In this document: piece by piece, positions 22,372 through 30,249 of the stretch | Layout of the letters: each line of letters begins with the position of its first letter | Position numbering within the stretch: the stretch's first letter is position 1 | From: an uncultured Lachnospiraceae bacterium | GTDB lineage: Bacteria; Bacillota; Clostridia; Lachnospirales; Lachnospiraceae | Direction: 5' to 3' | Length of the DNA stretch: 32,231 bases | NCBI GenBank assembly: GCA_902766955.1 | Contig: CACXFM010000199.1 | Coordinates: forward strand, 1-32,231 | Notes under the pieces: generated by a model | Told to the model about the DNA's origin: nothing | The model's input: the letters and a program-made list of their open reading frames with translations, nothing else | The model's database searches: none | Translations under genes and position numbers: made by a program

Positions 22372-22818
22372 TCAGATATGTCTTCTGTCACTCCTGATGA
22401 CTTCCGTCAGAATCGTCGTGGAGACACCAGGCGTATGGGGCAGGAACACGACATCCACGCCGACCTCCGAGAGCTTCTCCTCGATCCGGTTGTACATTTC
22501 AGACTTCTTCCAGTCATCGCCGTGAAACAGCGCATCAAAATGATATTGCTCCCACGCCGCATATTTGTCCATCGATGTCTGTACGACCACCCGGTCCACA
22601 TACCGGATGGCGCCGACGATCTCCATGCGGTCCGCGAGCGGCACGATCGGCATCTTGTGTTTATACGTCTCCACAAGCTCATCCGTACTGACGCCGACGA
22701 TCAGGAAATCACACATTTCCTTTGCTCTCTTCAGAATCGCCAGATGGCCGATGTGAAACATGTCAAACACGCCTGTCGTGTACCCGATGCGGTATTTCTT
22801 CTTCTGCACGTCTCCCAT
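22372..22818 (-). CDS. TagD-like glycerol-3-phosphate/choline-type cytidylyltransferase
   Basis: This small nucleotidyltransferase (148 residues) of the cytidylyltransferase family makes a CDP-activated alcohol such as CDP-glycerol. The nucleotide-binding HIGH sequence is in GVFDMFHIGHLAIL (residues 16-29). GDDWKKSEMYN and the late PGVSTTILTE (RTEGIST-like position) are also present. It starts at the ATG overlapping the licD stop by one base (TGATG), a strong coupling signal; a GTG one codon earlier is unlikely. Directly after a LicD-family phosphotransferase, it probably supplies the activated group (glycerol, ribitol or choline phosphate) that LicD transfers to a glycan. The alcohol itself cannot be told from sequence. 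Confidence 0.9.
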   Translation of the reverse strand: MGDVQKKKYRIGYTTGVFDMFHIGHLAILKRAKEMCDFLIVGVSTDELVETYKHKMPIVPLADRMEIVGAIRYVDRVVVQTSMDKYAAWEQYHFDALFHGDDWKKSEMYNRIEEKLSEVGVDVVFLPHTPGVSTTILTEVIRSDRRHI

Positions 22819-23771
22819 CACACGATCCCCTTCGCTGCAAAATACTCCCGGTAAGAACGCGATGTATCGAAGATCATGCCGCCGTGCGTCGCGCTCCCTC
22901 TGACCGGCGTCCTCCAGTCCCCGTAAAACTGCTCCAGAATCCCCTCGTACCCTCCGGGCACCGGGATCTCCAGCATTTCAAACGGCAGACGGACAACCGA
23001 GTCAAAATACGATCTCTTCCAGACTCTGCGCCGCCTGTTCTTCTCGCTCCGCGGCACCTCGAAAAACTTGGCCACCCGCTCCGTGGAGGCATGACTGTAT
23101 TCCGAGACCACCGCCTCGTACTCCCTGTAGTATGTATTGCTTTTATCGAGAAATTTTGCGGGCCCCGTGAGCAGAGAGTGGCAGAGGGCCTTGACGGCTC
23201 CCTTGACCGGATTGCTGCTGTCAGACACATACCGGTCCCCCAGCTTCGCGCTCTGTTTTGCCTTTCGGAGAAGCATCTCGGCTTTCTCCAGCTGGATCTC
23301 GAAGAGCGCATTATCGTCGGGAACTCCGTCGATCGGAAAAATATCAAGAAAAATCCCCTGGTTAAACCGGAAATGCCATTTCTCCTCGCTTCTCCGGATA
23401 CCGGTCGTCATGCTGTTCCGAAGCTGGGCGTGTCCGCGCAGAGTGCCCGGATCCGTCCACTGGGTCTGGAAAAAATACGGGTGACGGAACTCCTCCGGCC
23501 CGATTTTCTGCAGTTTGTCATATTGATCCCGCATCATCATGACGTCAATATCGTCATCCCACGGAATAAATCCTTTATGGCGTACAGCGCCGAGTATCGT
23601 CCCCGCATCCGCGTAATAGACAATGCCGTGCCTGTCGCAGACACGCATGAATTCCGCGAGAAGGTCCAGCTCAACCGCCCAGACCTCCTTCATTTCTTTT
23701 GATACGGTATAACCGTCCCGTACCTCTTCCTCCAGAAAATGGTCCGGCAGCGCAAGCTTTAATTCAACCAT
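22818..23771 (-). CDS. LicD-family phosphotransferase
   Basis: This nucleotidyltransferase-fold enzyme attaches phosphocholine or a related phospho-alcohol to surface glycans or teichoic acids. The LicD signature is intact: YYADAGTILGAVRHKGFIPW (residues 52-71) followed by DDDIDV (72-77), carrying the metal-binding aspartates. The chosen ATG at 23771 has AAAGGA upstream and gives 317 residues. An ATG at 23792 has no ribosome binding site and would lie only a few bases from the transcription start predicted by the promoter at 23805-23834. It heads the leftward operon that continues with the TagD-like gene. Substrate depends on that partner and stays unproven. Confidence 0.9.
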   Translation of the reverse strand: MVELKLALPDHFLEEEVRDGYTVSKEMKEVWAVELDLLAEFMRVCDRHGIVYYADAGTILGAVRHKGFIPWDDDIDVMMMRDQYDKLQKIGPEEFRHPYFFQTQWTDPGTLRGHAQLRNSMTTGIRRSEEKWHFRFNQGIFLDIFPIDGVPDDNALFEIQLEKAEMLLRKAKQSAKLGDRYVSDSSNPVKGAVKALCHSLLTGPAKFLDKSNTYYREYEAVVSEYSHASTERVAKFFEVPRSEKNRRRRVWKRSYFDSVVRLPFEMLEIPVPGGYEGILEQFYGDWRTPVRGSATHGGMIFDTSRSYREYFAAKGIV

Positions 23772-23804
23772 ATACTGTTGTGATCCTTTCATCTGGTCAC
23801 TGGT

Positions 23805-23834
23805 ATTCTATCACACAACGAGCCACATTAACAA
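23805..23834 (-). promoter_or_regulatory. Predicted promoter of the licD operon
   Basis: Reading leftward, TTGTTA (23834-23829) and TAGAAT (23810-23805) are separated by 18 bp, in the short gap between the MATE-like gene's stop and licD. Initiation would be near 23798. Confidence 0.55.
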
Positions 23835-23839
23835 CATGG

Positions 23840-25573
23840 CTAGACGCGGAACACCGTCCTGTTTTCCGCGGATGCGGGAGCCAGCTTTGCGTCCGCACCC
23901 GTGCGGATGCTCCTCGACAGCCCGTACATGCGGAAGGAACGGATGGCATGTCTCGGGTCCGCCTTGTCCGTGAGCGGACCGTCATCCCGCAGGATCACCT
24001 GAAATGTTCCGCTCTCCGACGCACTGATCGTGCAGTCCATATAAAATGCATCGTCTCCGGCTCTCTGGCAGATCCCCGCCGTCAGTTCTTTTAAAAGCTG
24101 CAGAATCCGGAGCTGCTCATATTCCGGCACCTTTTTCTCCGTGAGGTAAGAGTCGACTCTCGAGAGAAGTGCGGCGCGCCCTTCGGCGTCCGCCGGGCAG
24201 ATCTCGTAAAACTGGCTTTCACAAAAGTCTCTGTCGAGAAGCAGGAAGCCGCTCCCGCCCTTCTGCTCTTTTCTTCCCCGGAACCGCACGGCCGCATACC
24301 CAGTGATCAGGGAGAAAAAGCCGGCGGCACCGATTCCCGTCCACAGGCCGCTCAGACCGGCCAGGCGGATCCCCGCGAATCCCCAGGCCAGCGGCCAGAC
24401 TGCCAGAGACGTCAGCCGGAAGAAACGGGCAGTCCCCCCTTCCCCGACGGCTCTGTAATAGCCCTCAAGGAATACGGAGATACAGTAGAAAACCGAAAAC
24501 GGCGCAAGCAGTCTGGCCGCCGTAATTCCCGCGGTCCTGATTTCCTCCGGAGAGGAAATCCAGACGCCGGACAGAAAGCCGGCACCCAGGAACAGAAGGG
24601 CCATCCAGACATTGCAGACGACCAGAATCATCAGAAAGCCGTCCCTCATAAGCAGCAGGATCCCTTTTTCGTTGGATTCGGCGCGGTATACCCGCAGCAT
24701 CGGATCAAAACCGAGTGCAAGCCCCCGGCCGAGGAGCAGAAAACTGCCGTATGCCAGACAGGCGTAAAATGCGGCCGGCAGATATGCGGCCCTGCCTGTC
24801 ATCACCAGCCAGGTGTTCAGAATGAGCACGGACAGCGCCGTGCAGGCGCAGGCCTCCGCTTCCGGCAGGCCTCCGGAGAGGATCTGCCGCGCGGTCATGA
24901 GAGAGAGACGGGGCCGCCCGCTTCTCTTCTCCCGCCTTCCGGACAGGATGCATGAGGCACCCGCACCCGCCAGACAGGCGGCCGCCATGGAATAACCGAA
25001 GCCCGCTCCTCCCCGTATCCGGAACACACCGAGGGAAAACACCGTCTGAAGAGCGCATGTGGCCGCGCAGACAGCCGCGGCCTGTTTCTCCCCGCCCTCC
25101 GCAAACAGCAGAATCGCAAAAAAGAGAAAGAGTCCCAGGGCGGGCAGACACGGCACCAGCCCCTTCATCCACATGCGGACCGCTGCGCCCGCCTCCGGAC
25201 TGATCCGGCCGGGATACAGCCCTCCTGCCGGAAAGGCGGCCGCCGCGGCGCAGAGTATTCCCTCCGTCACAAGTACCAGCACGGCGCCGGTCATGACAGC
25301 CTCCCGTTTGCGGTCGCGATTGCCCTCCGCCTCAGCTCCCGCCATCACAAACGCGGTGCCGCTGCCGCATAATACGGCCGCTGCCGCTGCAATGAGAAGC
25401 AGCGGCAGCATCAGCTGAAACGCCTGTACGCCGGGCGCTCCCTGTTCGCAGGAGGCAAGTGCTCCCGCCGCGGGACAGAGGGAGGCGGCGCAGAATAAAA
25501 ACAGCACAGAAGGAATGAGCGCCCGCCGCACACGGCCGGCACCGGCACCCTCACCGCCTGAAAAAAAATTCAT
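23840..25573 (-). CDS. MATE-like multi-TM transporter fused to a degenerate GHKL (RsbW-like) ATPase domain
   Basis: The protein has 577 residues from the ATG at 25573 (AAAGGA ten bases upstream; an earlier start at 25603 lacks one). Residues about 10-430 form roughly a dozen hydrophobic helices, with an overall MATE/polysaccharide-exporter look (GLSGLWTGIGAAGFFSLI, SVFYCISVFLEGYYRAVGEG). After a basic linker (RFRGRKEQKGG), residues about 440-577 resemble the anti-sigma-factor-type GHKL domains found in Lachnospiraceae. LLKELTAGICQRAGDD sits at the N-box position, RDDGPLTD at the D-x-G box, and FRMYGLSRSI plus NRTVFRV at the end. The N-box asparagine and glycine-rich lid are poor, so ATP binding may be lost. 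Alanine and glycine content is very high. Substrate unknown. Confidence 0.75.
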   Translation of the reverse strand: MNFFSGGEGAGAGRVRRALIPSVLFLFCAASLCPAAGALASCEQGAPGVQAFQLMLPLLLIAAAAAVLCGSGTAFVMAGAEAEGNRDRKREAVMTGAVLVLVTEGILCAAAAAFPAGGLYPGRISPEAGAAVRMWMKGLVPCLPALGLFLFFAILLFAEGGEKQAAAVCAATCALQTVFSLGVFRIRGGAGFGYSMAAACLAGAGASCILSGRREKRSGRPRLSLMTARQILSGGLPEAEACACTALSVLILNTWLVMTGRAAYLPAAFYACLAYGSFLLLGRGLALGFDPMLRVYRAESNEKGILLLMRDGFLMILVVCNVWMALLFLGAGFLSGVWISSPEEIRTAGITAARLLAPFSVFYCISVFLEGYYRAVGEGGTARFFRLTSLAVWPLAWGFAGIRLAGLSGLWTGIGAAGFFSLITGYAAVRFRGRKEQKGGSGFLLLDRDFCESQFYEICPADAEGRAALLSRVDSYLTEKKVPEYEQLRILQLLKELTAGICQRAGDDAFYMDCTISASESGTFQVILRDDGPLTDKADPRHAIRSFRMYGLSRSIRTGADAKLAPASAENRTVFRV

Positions 25574-25630
25574 AAAACAGATTCCTTTCTTCTGACAGCA
25601 CACTGATGTATTATCTCACATTTGACGGCA

Positions 25631-25660
25631 CAATAAAAGAACCCCGCTGCCGGAGTCCTT
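25631..25660 (-). terminator. Terminator after the acidic exported protein gene
   Basis: On the minus strand AAGGACTCC pairs with GGGGTTCTT (two G-T pairs) over a GGCAGC loop (25660-25637), followed by TTATTG. It lies about 22 bases after the acidic protein's stop and separates it from the MATE-like gene. Confidence 0.7.
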
Positions 25661-25682
25661 TTATTTTATAATCGTTTTCACC

Positions 25683-26228
25683 TCATTCGGCTCTCTTCGC
25701 ACTTTCCGCAGCAGCCTCGATCTCGTCCCAGGAAATTCCCCCGTCGTCCGGATCCGCATATTCCTCTTCTCCGGACGGAGCATCCACGACGTCGGCCCAT
25801 TCTTCATCGTACCACTCTTCCTCATAGGAGTCGTCATAAGAACCGTCATCATAGGAGCCGCCGTCATAAGAACTGTCGTCATAAGCGCTGCTGTCATCAT
25901 ATGTCTCCGCATAGCCGGATCCGCTGCCGGAATCCCAGTCTGTCCCGGAATCCTCTGCACTGCCGGTGTCCCCGGCAAATGTCACCATCCCGCTGCCGGT
26001 GTCATCCCTTCTGAAAGGTCTGCCGAGCGTGCCGTCCATGCGGATTTCCACAGTCTCGGGGATCTCCGACCAGGCTTCCTCTGTCTGCGGTGCTTCCGTC
26101 ACTGCGTCCAGAACCGCCTCACATGCCGCCGCAGCTTTCTCCGCGGCAAAGGTCAGGCATCCGTAGGCGCAGCAAGTAGAGAATACAACTGAAGCTGCCA
26201 CAATAATACCGATAACTGAATTCTTCAC
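25683..26228 (-). CDS. Small exported protein with acidic Ser/Asp/Tyr repeat region
   Basis: I do not recognise this 181-residue protein. The GTG at 26228 is the best start, because GGGAGG lies seven bases ahead; a GTG three codons earlier overlaps that ribosome binding site. An N-terminal hydrophobic segment (KNSVIGIIVAASVVFSTCCA) is a signal or anchor. Residues about 95-150 are strongly acidic and repetitive, with YDDSSYDGGSYDDGSYDDS-type units, three Trp and a run of Tyr. The C-terminus is helical and acidic. Such a chain should be disordered outside the cell and could bind cations or the wall. It stands alone between a terminator and a promoter with inverted and direct repeats, so it is separately regulated. 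Confidence 0.7.
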   Translation of the reverse strand: MKNSVIGIIVAASVVFSTCCAYGCLTFAAEKAAAACEAVLDAVTEAPQTEEAWSEIPETVEIRMDGTLGRPFRRDDTGSGMVTFAGDTGSAEDSGTDWDSGSGSGYAETYDDSSAYDDSSYDGGSYDDGSYDDSYEEEWYDEEWADVVDAPSGEEEYADPDDGGISWDEIEAAAESAKRAE

Positions 26229-26243
26229 GATCTGCACCTCCCG

Positions 26244-26301
26244 ACTCTTAATTTTATAACAATATTATATATCGTCACCCATAATAGGGCAAATTAAGAG
26301 T
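26244..26301. promoter_or_regulatory. 11-bp inverted repeat bracketing the acidic-protein promoter
   Basis: ACTCTTAATTT (26244-26254) and AAATTAAGAGT (26291-26301) are perfect complements, 36 bp apart, on either side of the -35/-10 pair. This could be a paired regulator site or a long-range stem in DNA; in the transcript only one arm would be present. Confidence 0.55.
26264..26292 (-). promoter_or_regulatory. Predicted promoter of the acidic exported protein gene
   Basis: Reading leftward, TTGCCC (26292-26287) is followed after 17 bp by a perfect TATAAT (26269-26264). Confidence 0.7.
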
Positions 26302-26314
26302 TCTTAAAGAGTTC
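26296..26314. promoter_or_regulatory. Direct repeat upstream of the -35, 11-bp period
   Basis: AAGAGTTC occurs at 26296-26303 and again at 26307-26314, an 11-bp period immediately upstream of the -35. One helical turn spacing of direct repeats at this place is typical of OmpR-type response-regulator sites. No regulator gene is in the window. Confidence 0.5.
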
Positions 26315-26366
26315 GCGAAAAACTTATTACGAATATTACAGAATCATGACAGTTTTCTGAGATATC

Positions 26367-26996
26367 TCACATCCCGTACAGCAGCGCGTTGCAGACGGCA
26401 GCCGCGATATTGCTCCCGCCCTTTCTGCCTCTTGCCGCGATATGCGGGCAGTCAGATCCGATGATCAGCTCCTTTGCCTCCACGACGTTGACAAACCCCA
26501 CCGGAACGGCGATGATTCCGGCCGGCCTGACCCTTCCTTCGTCCATGAGCTCCCGCAGGCGGATCAAGGCTGTCGGCGCATTTCCTACCGCAAAAATGCA
26601 GGGCTCCCCAAGCTCCGCCGCGCGCTCCATGCTGACGGTTGCTCTGGTGACCCCGCGCCGCTTCGCCTCTTCCGCCACTTCCGGATCGCTCATGAAGCAT
26701 CTGACTACCCCGCCGAATTCAGACAGCCGCTTCTTGTTGATCCCGGCCCTGGCCATCTCGGTGTCGGTCACGATGTCCGCTCCGCGGCGCAGGGCATCCC
26801 GCATGAGGGAAACCGCATGCCGCGAGAAAACCAGATTCCCGGCGTAATCAAAGTCCGCAGAGGTGTGAATGCACCTCACGAGGACGGGTTCCTCCTCCGG
26901 ATCCTGCGCTATGCCGCGCTCCAGAAGGCCCTGCCGGATGATCTCAAAGCTGCGGCGCTCAATCTCCGCCGGAGCCAGCAGCTCCCACTTCTTCAT
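26367..26996 (-). CDS. cbiC: Precorrin-8X / cobalt-precorrin-8 methylmutase
   Basis: This cytoplasmic isomerase moves a methyl group from C11 to C12 to give (hydrogeno)cobyrinate in cobalamin synthesis. The catalytic histidine is His44 in RCIHTSADFDY. Other family marks are TDTEMARAGINK, AVGNAPTALIRL and AVPVGFVNVVEAKE. From the ATG at 26996, with AAGGAG nine bases before it, the length is the usual 209; an earlier in-frame start at 27062 would run into the preceding gene and lacks a ribosome binding site. It is the last gene of the cobalamin operon in this window, 25 bases after cobO. The other corrin-ring genes must lie elsewhere or upstream beyond the right edge. Confidence 0.95.
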   Translation of the reverse strand: MKKWELLAPAEIERRSFEIIRQGLLERGIAQDPEEEPVLVRCIHTSADFDYAGNLVFSRHAVSLMRDALRRGADIVTDTEMARAGINKKRLSEFGGVVRCFMSDPEVAEEAKRRGVTRATVSMERAAELGEPCIFAVGNAPTALIRLRELMDEGRVRPAGIIAVPVGFVNVVEAKELIIGSDCPHIAARGRKGGSNIAAAVCNALLYGM

Positions 26997-27021
26997 CCCC
27001 AAACACTCCTTCCTTTTAAGC

Positions 27022-27579
27022 CTAAAACTCAACCCCGCTCCGCGCGGGAACGTCTCTGTCAAAGGGATGCTTTTCTTTCTTCATCTCCGTGATATAGTCT
27101 GCCTCCGCACCGATTTCCGCAGGTATCCCCCTTCCGGTCAGCACAATTTCCGCATCCGGGGGCATGCGGCGGAGAAACGCCATAAGTGCCTCCCGCTCTA
27201 TAAACCCGTACCGGACTGCGTGCAGAACCTCATCCAGGACGAGCAGGACCCGGATCGCGGCAGCATTCTTCCCGGCGCCGGGCACATGCTCCTCCAGAAG
27301 TTCTTCCGTCTGCTCAGCCGCTCTTCGGAAGAGCGCCCCGCATTCTTCCGCCGTCATGCGCTTCTCCGCATCCGGCATGCCGGAGACAAATCCGAACGTG
27401 CGCTCCGGCACAAGTACACGGATGCCCCGGATTTCCCTTAACACGGAAATCTCCCCCGAGCTTCCGTCCTTCAGAAACTGGGCAAATACAACCGGGACGC
27501 CCCTCCCCGCCGCTCTCACGGCCAGGCCGCAGGCCGCTGTTGTTTTCCCCTTGCCGTCACCCGCATAGATATGCACCAT
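27022..27579 (-). CDS. cobO: Cob(I)yrinic acid a,c-diamide adenosyltransferase (CobO/BtuR family)
   Basis: This enzyme adenosylates the corrinoid cobalt using ATP. The P-loop variant YAGDGKGKTTAACG is at residues 5-18, close to the N-terminus as in the BtuR/CobO/CobA family. VFAQFLKD, LVLDEVLHAV and IVLTGRG are the other conserved parts. Length (185) is normal. AAGGAG lies eight bases before the ATG at 27579. It is 33 bases after cbiP. The C-terminal ITEMKKEKHPFDRDVPARSGVEF-type ending (shared KHPF...G-EF) is characteristic of the family and confirms the frame to its end. Confidence 0.95.
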   Translation of the reverse strand: MVHIYAGDGKGKTTAACGLAVRAAGRGVPVVFAQFLKDGSSGEISVLREIRGIRVLVPERTFGFVSGMPDAEKRMTAEECGALFRRAAEQTEELLEEHVPGAGKNAAAIRVLLVLDEVLHAVRYGFIEREALMAFLRRMPPDAEIVLTGRGIPAEIGAEADYITEMKKEKHPFDRDVPARSGVEF

Positions 27580-27612
27580 CGCCGCCGCTCCTTCACTTTC
27601 GTCTGTTTCTAT

Positions 27613-29103
27613 TTACCGCTTCTTCCTGATCCCGCACAGTGAACAGATCCGCCCGAGATCCAGATGTCTTCTGAGTGTCTCCGAGAGAATCCGGTACTGC
27701 TCCTCGCGGAAGGCGGCCGCGCCCTGCGCTCCGCACGAAGCGCGTACGGTCTGCTTCCGCCCGGCCAGATAAGACAGGAATGCGGACCGGAAATTCGCCT
27801 CGTCAAAGATCCCGTGCAGATAGGTTCCGGCGGCGCTTCCCGCCGGGATTCCGGCTCCCTCACAGGCTTCCCCGTCCGGGACTTCCGACCGCACGGTTCT
27901 TCCCATATGAACCTCATAGCCGCTCACGCGGTGCCCGCTGAGTTCCGGAACCGGAAAATCCGACAGGCCGCTGTACTGCCGCATGGTTTTTTCCCTGTAA
28001 AACACGGTCTCCTCGGGAAGCACGCCCATTCCGCGGACCGCGCCGCCCCCTTCCGCATCCTCCGGATCCGAAATCCTGCGCCCGAGCATCTGGTAGCCGC
28101 CGCAGATCCCGAAGAGAAAGCTTCCCCTGCGGACGACGCTCCTCACGGCGTCCTCGAGCCCGCTGCTCCTCATCCACAGAAGGTCCCGGATCGTGCTCTT
28201 TGTGCCGGGCAGAATCACGGCGTCCGGCATTCCCAGTTCCTGCGGCGAACTCACGAAGCGGACAGATGTGTCCGCTTCCTCATAAAAGGCCTGAAAATCC
28301 GTGAAATTCGAGATTTTCGGGAAGCGAACCACGGCGATATCCAGACCGGCTTCCGAGGCGTCCCCGATGCCCGACGCAAGCATCGGAGCGAGCGAATCTT
28401 CCTCCTCTATGTGGACATCCATATAGGGGACCACGCCGAGCACGGGCTTGCCGGTGAGATCGCGCAGCGTGCGGAGGCCGCCCTCGAGCAGCGACGCATC
28501 TCCCCGGAACTTATTAATGATGAGGCCCGCGATCCTGGCCCGCTCCTGTTCCGTCAGAAGCGCACAGGTTCCGTACAGCTGGGCGAACACACCGCCCCTG
28601 TCAATATCGCCGGCCAGGAGGACCTTCGCGTCCGCCATCTCCGCGATGCCCATATTGACGATGTCATCCGCTTTCAGGTTGATCTCGGCCGGGCTCCCGG
28701 CTCCCTCAATAACAATCAGGTCGTACTCCGAGGCGAGCTTCCCGTATGCCTCCCGGATGAGAGGCAGATAGGATTTTTTCCGCCGGAAATACTCCCGGGC
28801 CTCCATGTTTCCGACGGGTTTTCCGAGTACGATGACCTGGGAGCCCATGTCCGTCGTCGGCTTGAGCAGAATCGGATTCATCAGAACCGACGGCTCCGTC
28901 CCCGCCGCTTCCGCCTGGACCGCCTGGGCCCGTCCCATCTCCAGCCCGTCGGAAGTGATGAACGAATTCAGGGCCATATTCTGGGATTTAAAAGGGGCGA
29001 CCCGGTATCCGTCCTCCCGGAAAATGCGGCAGAGCCCCGCCGCGAGCAGGCTTTTGCCGGCGCCCGACATCGTCCCCTGTATCATAATCGCATCAGCTGG
29101 CAT
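27613..29103 (-). CDS. cbiP: Cobyric acid synthase (glutamine-hydrolysing amidotransferase)
   Basis: This enzyme amidates positions b, d, e and g of adenosylcobyrinic acid a,c-diamide using glutamine and ATP. The N-terminal MinD/BioD-type domain starts with GTMSGAGKS (residues 10-18) and contains PFKSQNMALNS. The C-terminal class-I glutaminase domain has LFGICGGYQMLG with nucleophile Cys and TYLHGIFD with the partner His. The ATG at 29103 is chosen because GGGAG lies eight bases upstream; the frame extends eleven codons further without support. It overlaps the 3' end of cobD by 11 bases. At 496 residues it has normal length. Confidence 0.95.
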   Translation of the reverse strand: MPADAIMIQGTMSGAGKSLLAAGLCRIFREDGYRVAPFKSQNMALNSFITSDGLEMGRAQAVQAEAAGTEPSVLMNPILLKPTTDMGSQVIVLGKPVGNMEAREYFRRKKSYLPLIREAYGKLASEYDLIVIEGAGSPAEINLKADDIVNMGIAEMADAKVLLAGDIDRGGVFAQLYGTCALLTEQERARIAGLIINKFRGDASLLEGGLRTLRDLTGKPVLGVVPYMDVHIEEEDSLAPMLASGIGDASEAGLDIAVVRFPKISNFTDFQAFYEEADTSVRFVSSPQELGMPDAVILPGTKSTIRDLLWMRSSGLEDAVRSVVRRGSFLFGICGGYQMLGRRISDPEDAEGGGAVRGMGVLPEETVFYREKTMRQYSGLSDFPVPELSGHRVSGYEVHMGRTVRSEVPDGEACEGAGIPAGSAAGTYLHGIFDEANFRSAFLSYLAGRKQTVRASCGAQGAAAFREEQYRILSETLRRHLDLGRICSLCGIRKKR

Positions 29104-30193
29104 CGTCCGTTCTCCCGCACTTGCAAATATCCTCAAGGATTCTCACGAATTTCCTGTTCTCCGCCCTGTTCCGGATACCGATCCGGAAGACTCCCCGGGG
29201 AAGTCCCTCGCTCTCTTCAAAGTCACGTATCAGGATTCTTTTTTCCAGAAGCTTTTCCTTCAGGTCCTCCCGGGCCCTGAAGAGCAGGAAGCAGCCTTCT
29301 CCGGCCCCCAGTATCTCCGCTCCGTTTTCCAGGAGCCGCGCCTTCATCCATTCCTTCTCCGACGCGACGAGCCTGCGCGTCTTCGCAAGATATCTCCCGT
29401 CCGCCCGGAGCGCGGCACACCCGGCCGCCTGCGCCGCCGCCGAGACATTCCACGGCTGCAGTTTTCCCCTCAGTTTCTCTGTCACGTCCGCGCTTCCCGT
29501 CACGAGAAATCCCAGGCGAAGGCCCGCCATCGCATAGATTTTCGTAAAGGCGCGCAGGACTGATACTTCCGGACAGGAGGCGGCCAGAGAAAGCGCGGTC
29601 AGCTCTTCCTCTTTTTCAGAGAAGGGCAGAAAGCTCTCGTCCACGCAGAGGCGCACGCCCCGCTCGCGGCAGACCGCCGCAAGCCTCCGCATCTCCGAAA
29701 GGTCCGGAACCGTCCCCGCGGGATTATTGGGGCTGCACAGAAACACAAGCCCCGTGTCCTCCCCCAGAAAATCCTCCATATGGTCCGGATAACGGTACCC
29801 CTCTTCCTCCTTCAGTTCCAGATATCTCACTCCGCAGCCGGCGGCCCGTGCCGCGGCCGCATACTCGCTGAAGCCGGGAGACGGCACAAGTACCGACGTC
29901 GAAGGGAAGCCCGCCTTCCGCCGCTCCTCCGCTGTTTCGGAGACGAGCAGATAAATCAGTTCGCAGGCCCCGTTTCCGACCAGGATCTGCTCCGGCGGAA
30001 TCCGTCTTCCGTTCCGGCTCAGTCTCTCCGAGAGGAGGTTCCGCAGTTCCCCGCACCGGATATCCGGATAATGCTGCTCTTCCGCCAGTAAGCGCATACA
30101 TGCGGATACCGCTTCCGGCGGCATTCCGAGCGGGTTCAGGCAGACCGAATAATCGAGATCCACTCTCTGTCTGTAGATATCTCCGCCGTGCAT
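29093..30193 (-). CDS. cobD: L-threonine-O-3-phosphate decarboxylase, PLP enzyme of cobalamin synthesis
   Basis: This aspartate-aminotransferase-fold enzyme makes (R)-1-amino-2-propanol O-phosphate, the linker of the nucleotide loop. The PLP lysine is Lys218 in AFTKIYAMAGLRLG. Asn157 (SPNNPAG) and Asp185 (CVDESF) hold the cofactor. The N-terminus HGGDIYR, then SVCLNPLG, is typical of CobD and separates it from histidinol-phosphate aminotransferase (HisC). The ATG at 30193 has GGAGG seven bases upstream; a GTG two codons earlier touches the ribosome binding site. It has 366 residues. It follows cbiB by 56 bases, the largest gap in this operon, and overlaps cbiP. Confidence 0.93.
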   Translation of the reverse strand: MHGGDIYRQRVDLDYSVCLNPLGMPPEAVSACMRLLAEEQHYPDIRCGELRNLLSERLSRNGRRIPPEQILVGNGACELIYLLVSETAEERRKAGFPSTSVLVPSPGFSEYAAAARAAGCGVRYLELKEEEGYRYPDHMEDFLGEDTGLVFLCSPNNPAGTVPDLSEMRRLAAVCRERGVRLCVDESFLPFSEKEEELTALSLAASCPEVSVLRAFTKIYAMAGLRLGFLVTGSADVTEKLRGKLQPWNVSAAAQAAGCAALRADGRYLAKTRRLVASEKEWMKARLLENGAEILGAGEGCFLLFRAREDLKEKLLEKRILIRDFEESEGLPRGVFRIGIRNRAENRKFVRILEDICKCGRTDDAS

Positions 30194-30249
30194 TTCCACA
30201 CCTCCTTATCCCCTGATAAACCGCATCGTCTGTCCGGCGCCTTCTTGCG

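Noticed and set aside
27664..29280. A 538-codon open frame antisense to cbiP
   Set aside because: It is explained by high GC at third positions of cbiP; the sense strand has all catalytic motifs.
30194..30249. Cobalamin riboswitch in the cobalamin operon gap
   Set aside because: The gap is only 56 bases and inside the operon; any riboswitch would be upstream, beyond the right edge.
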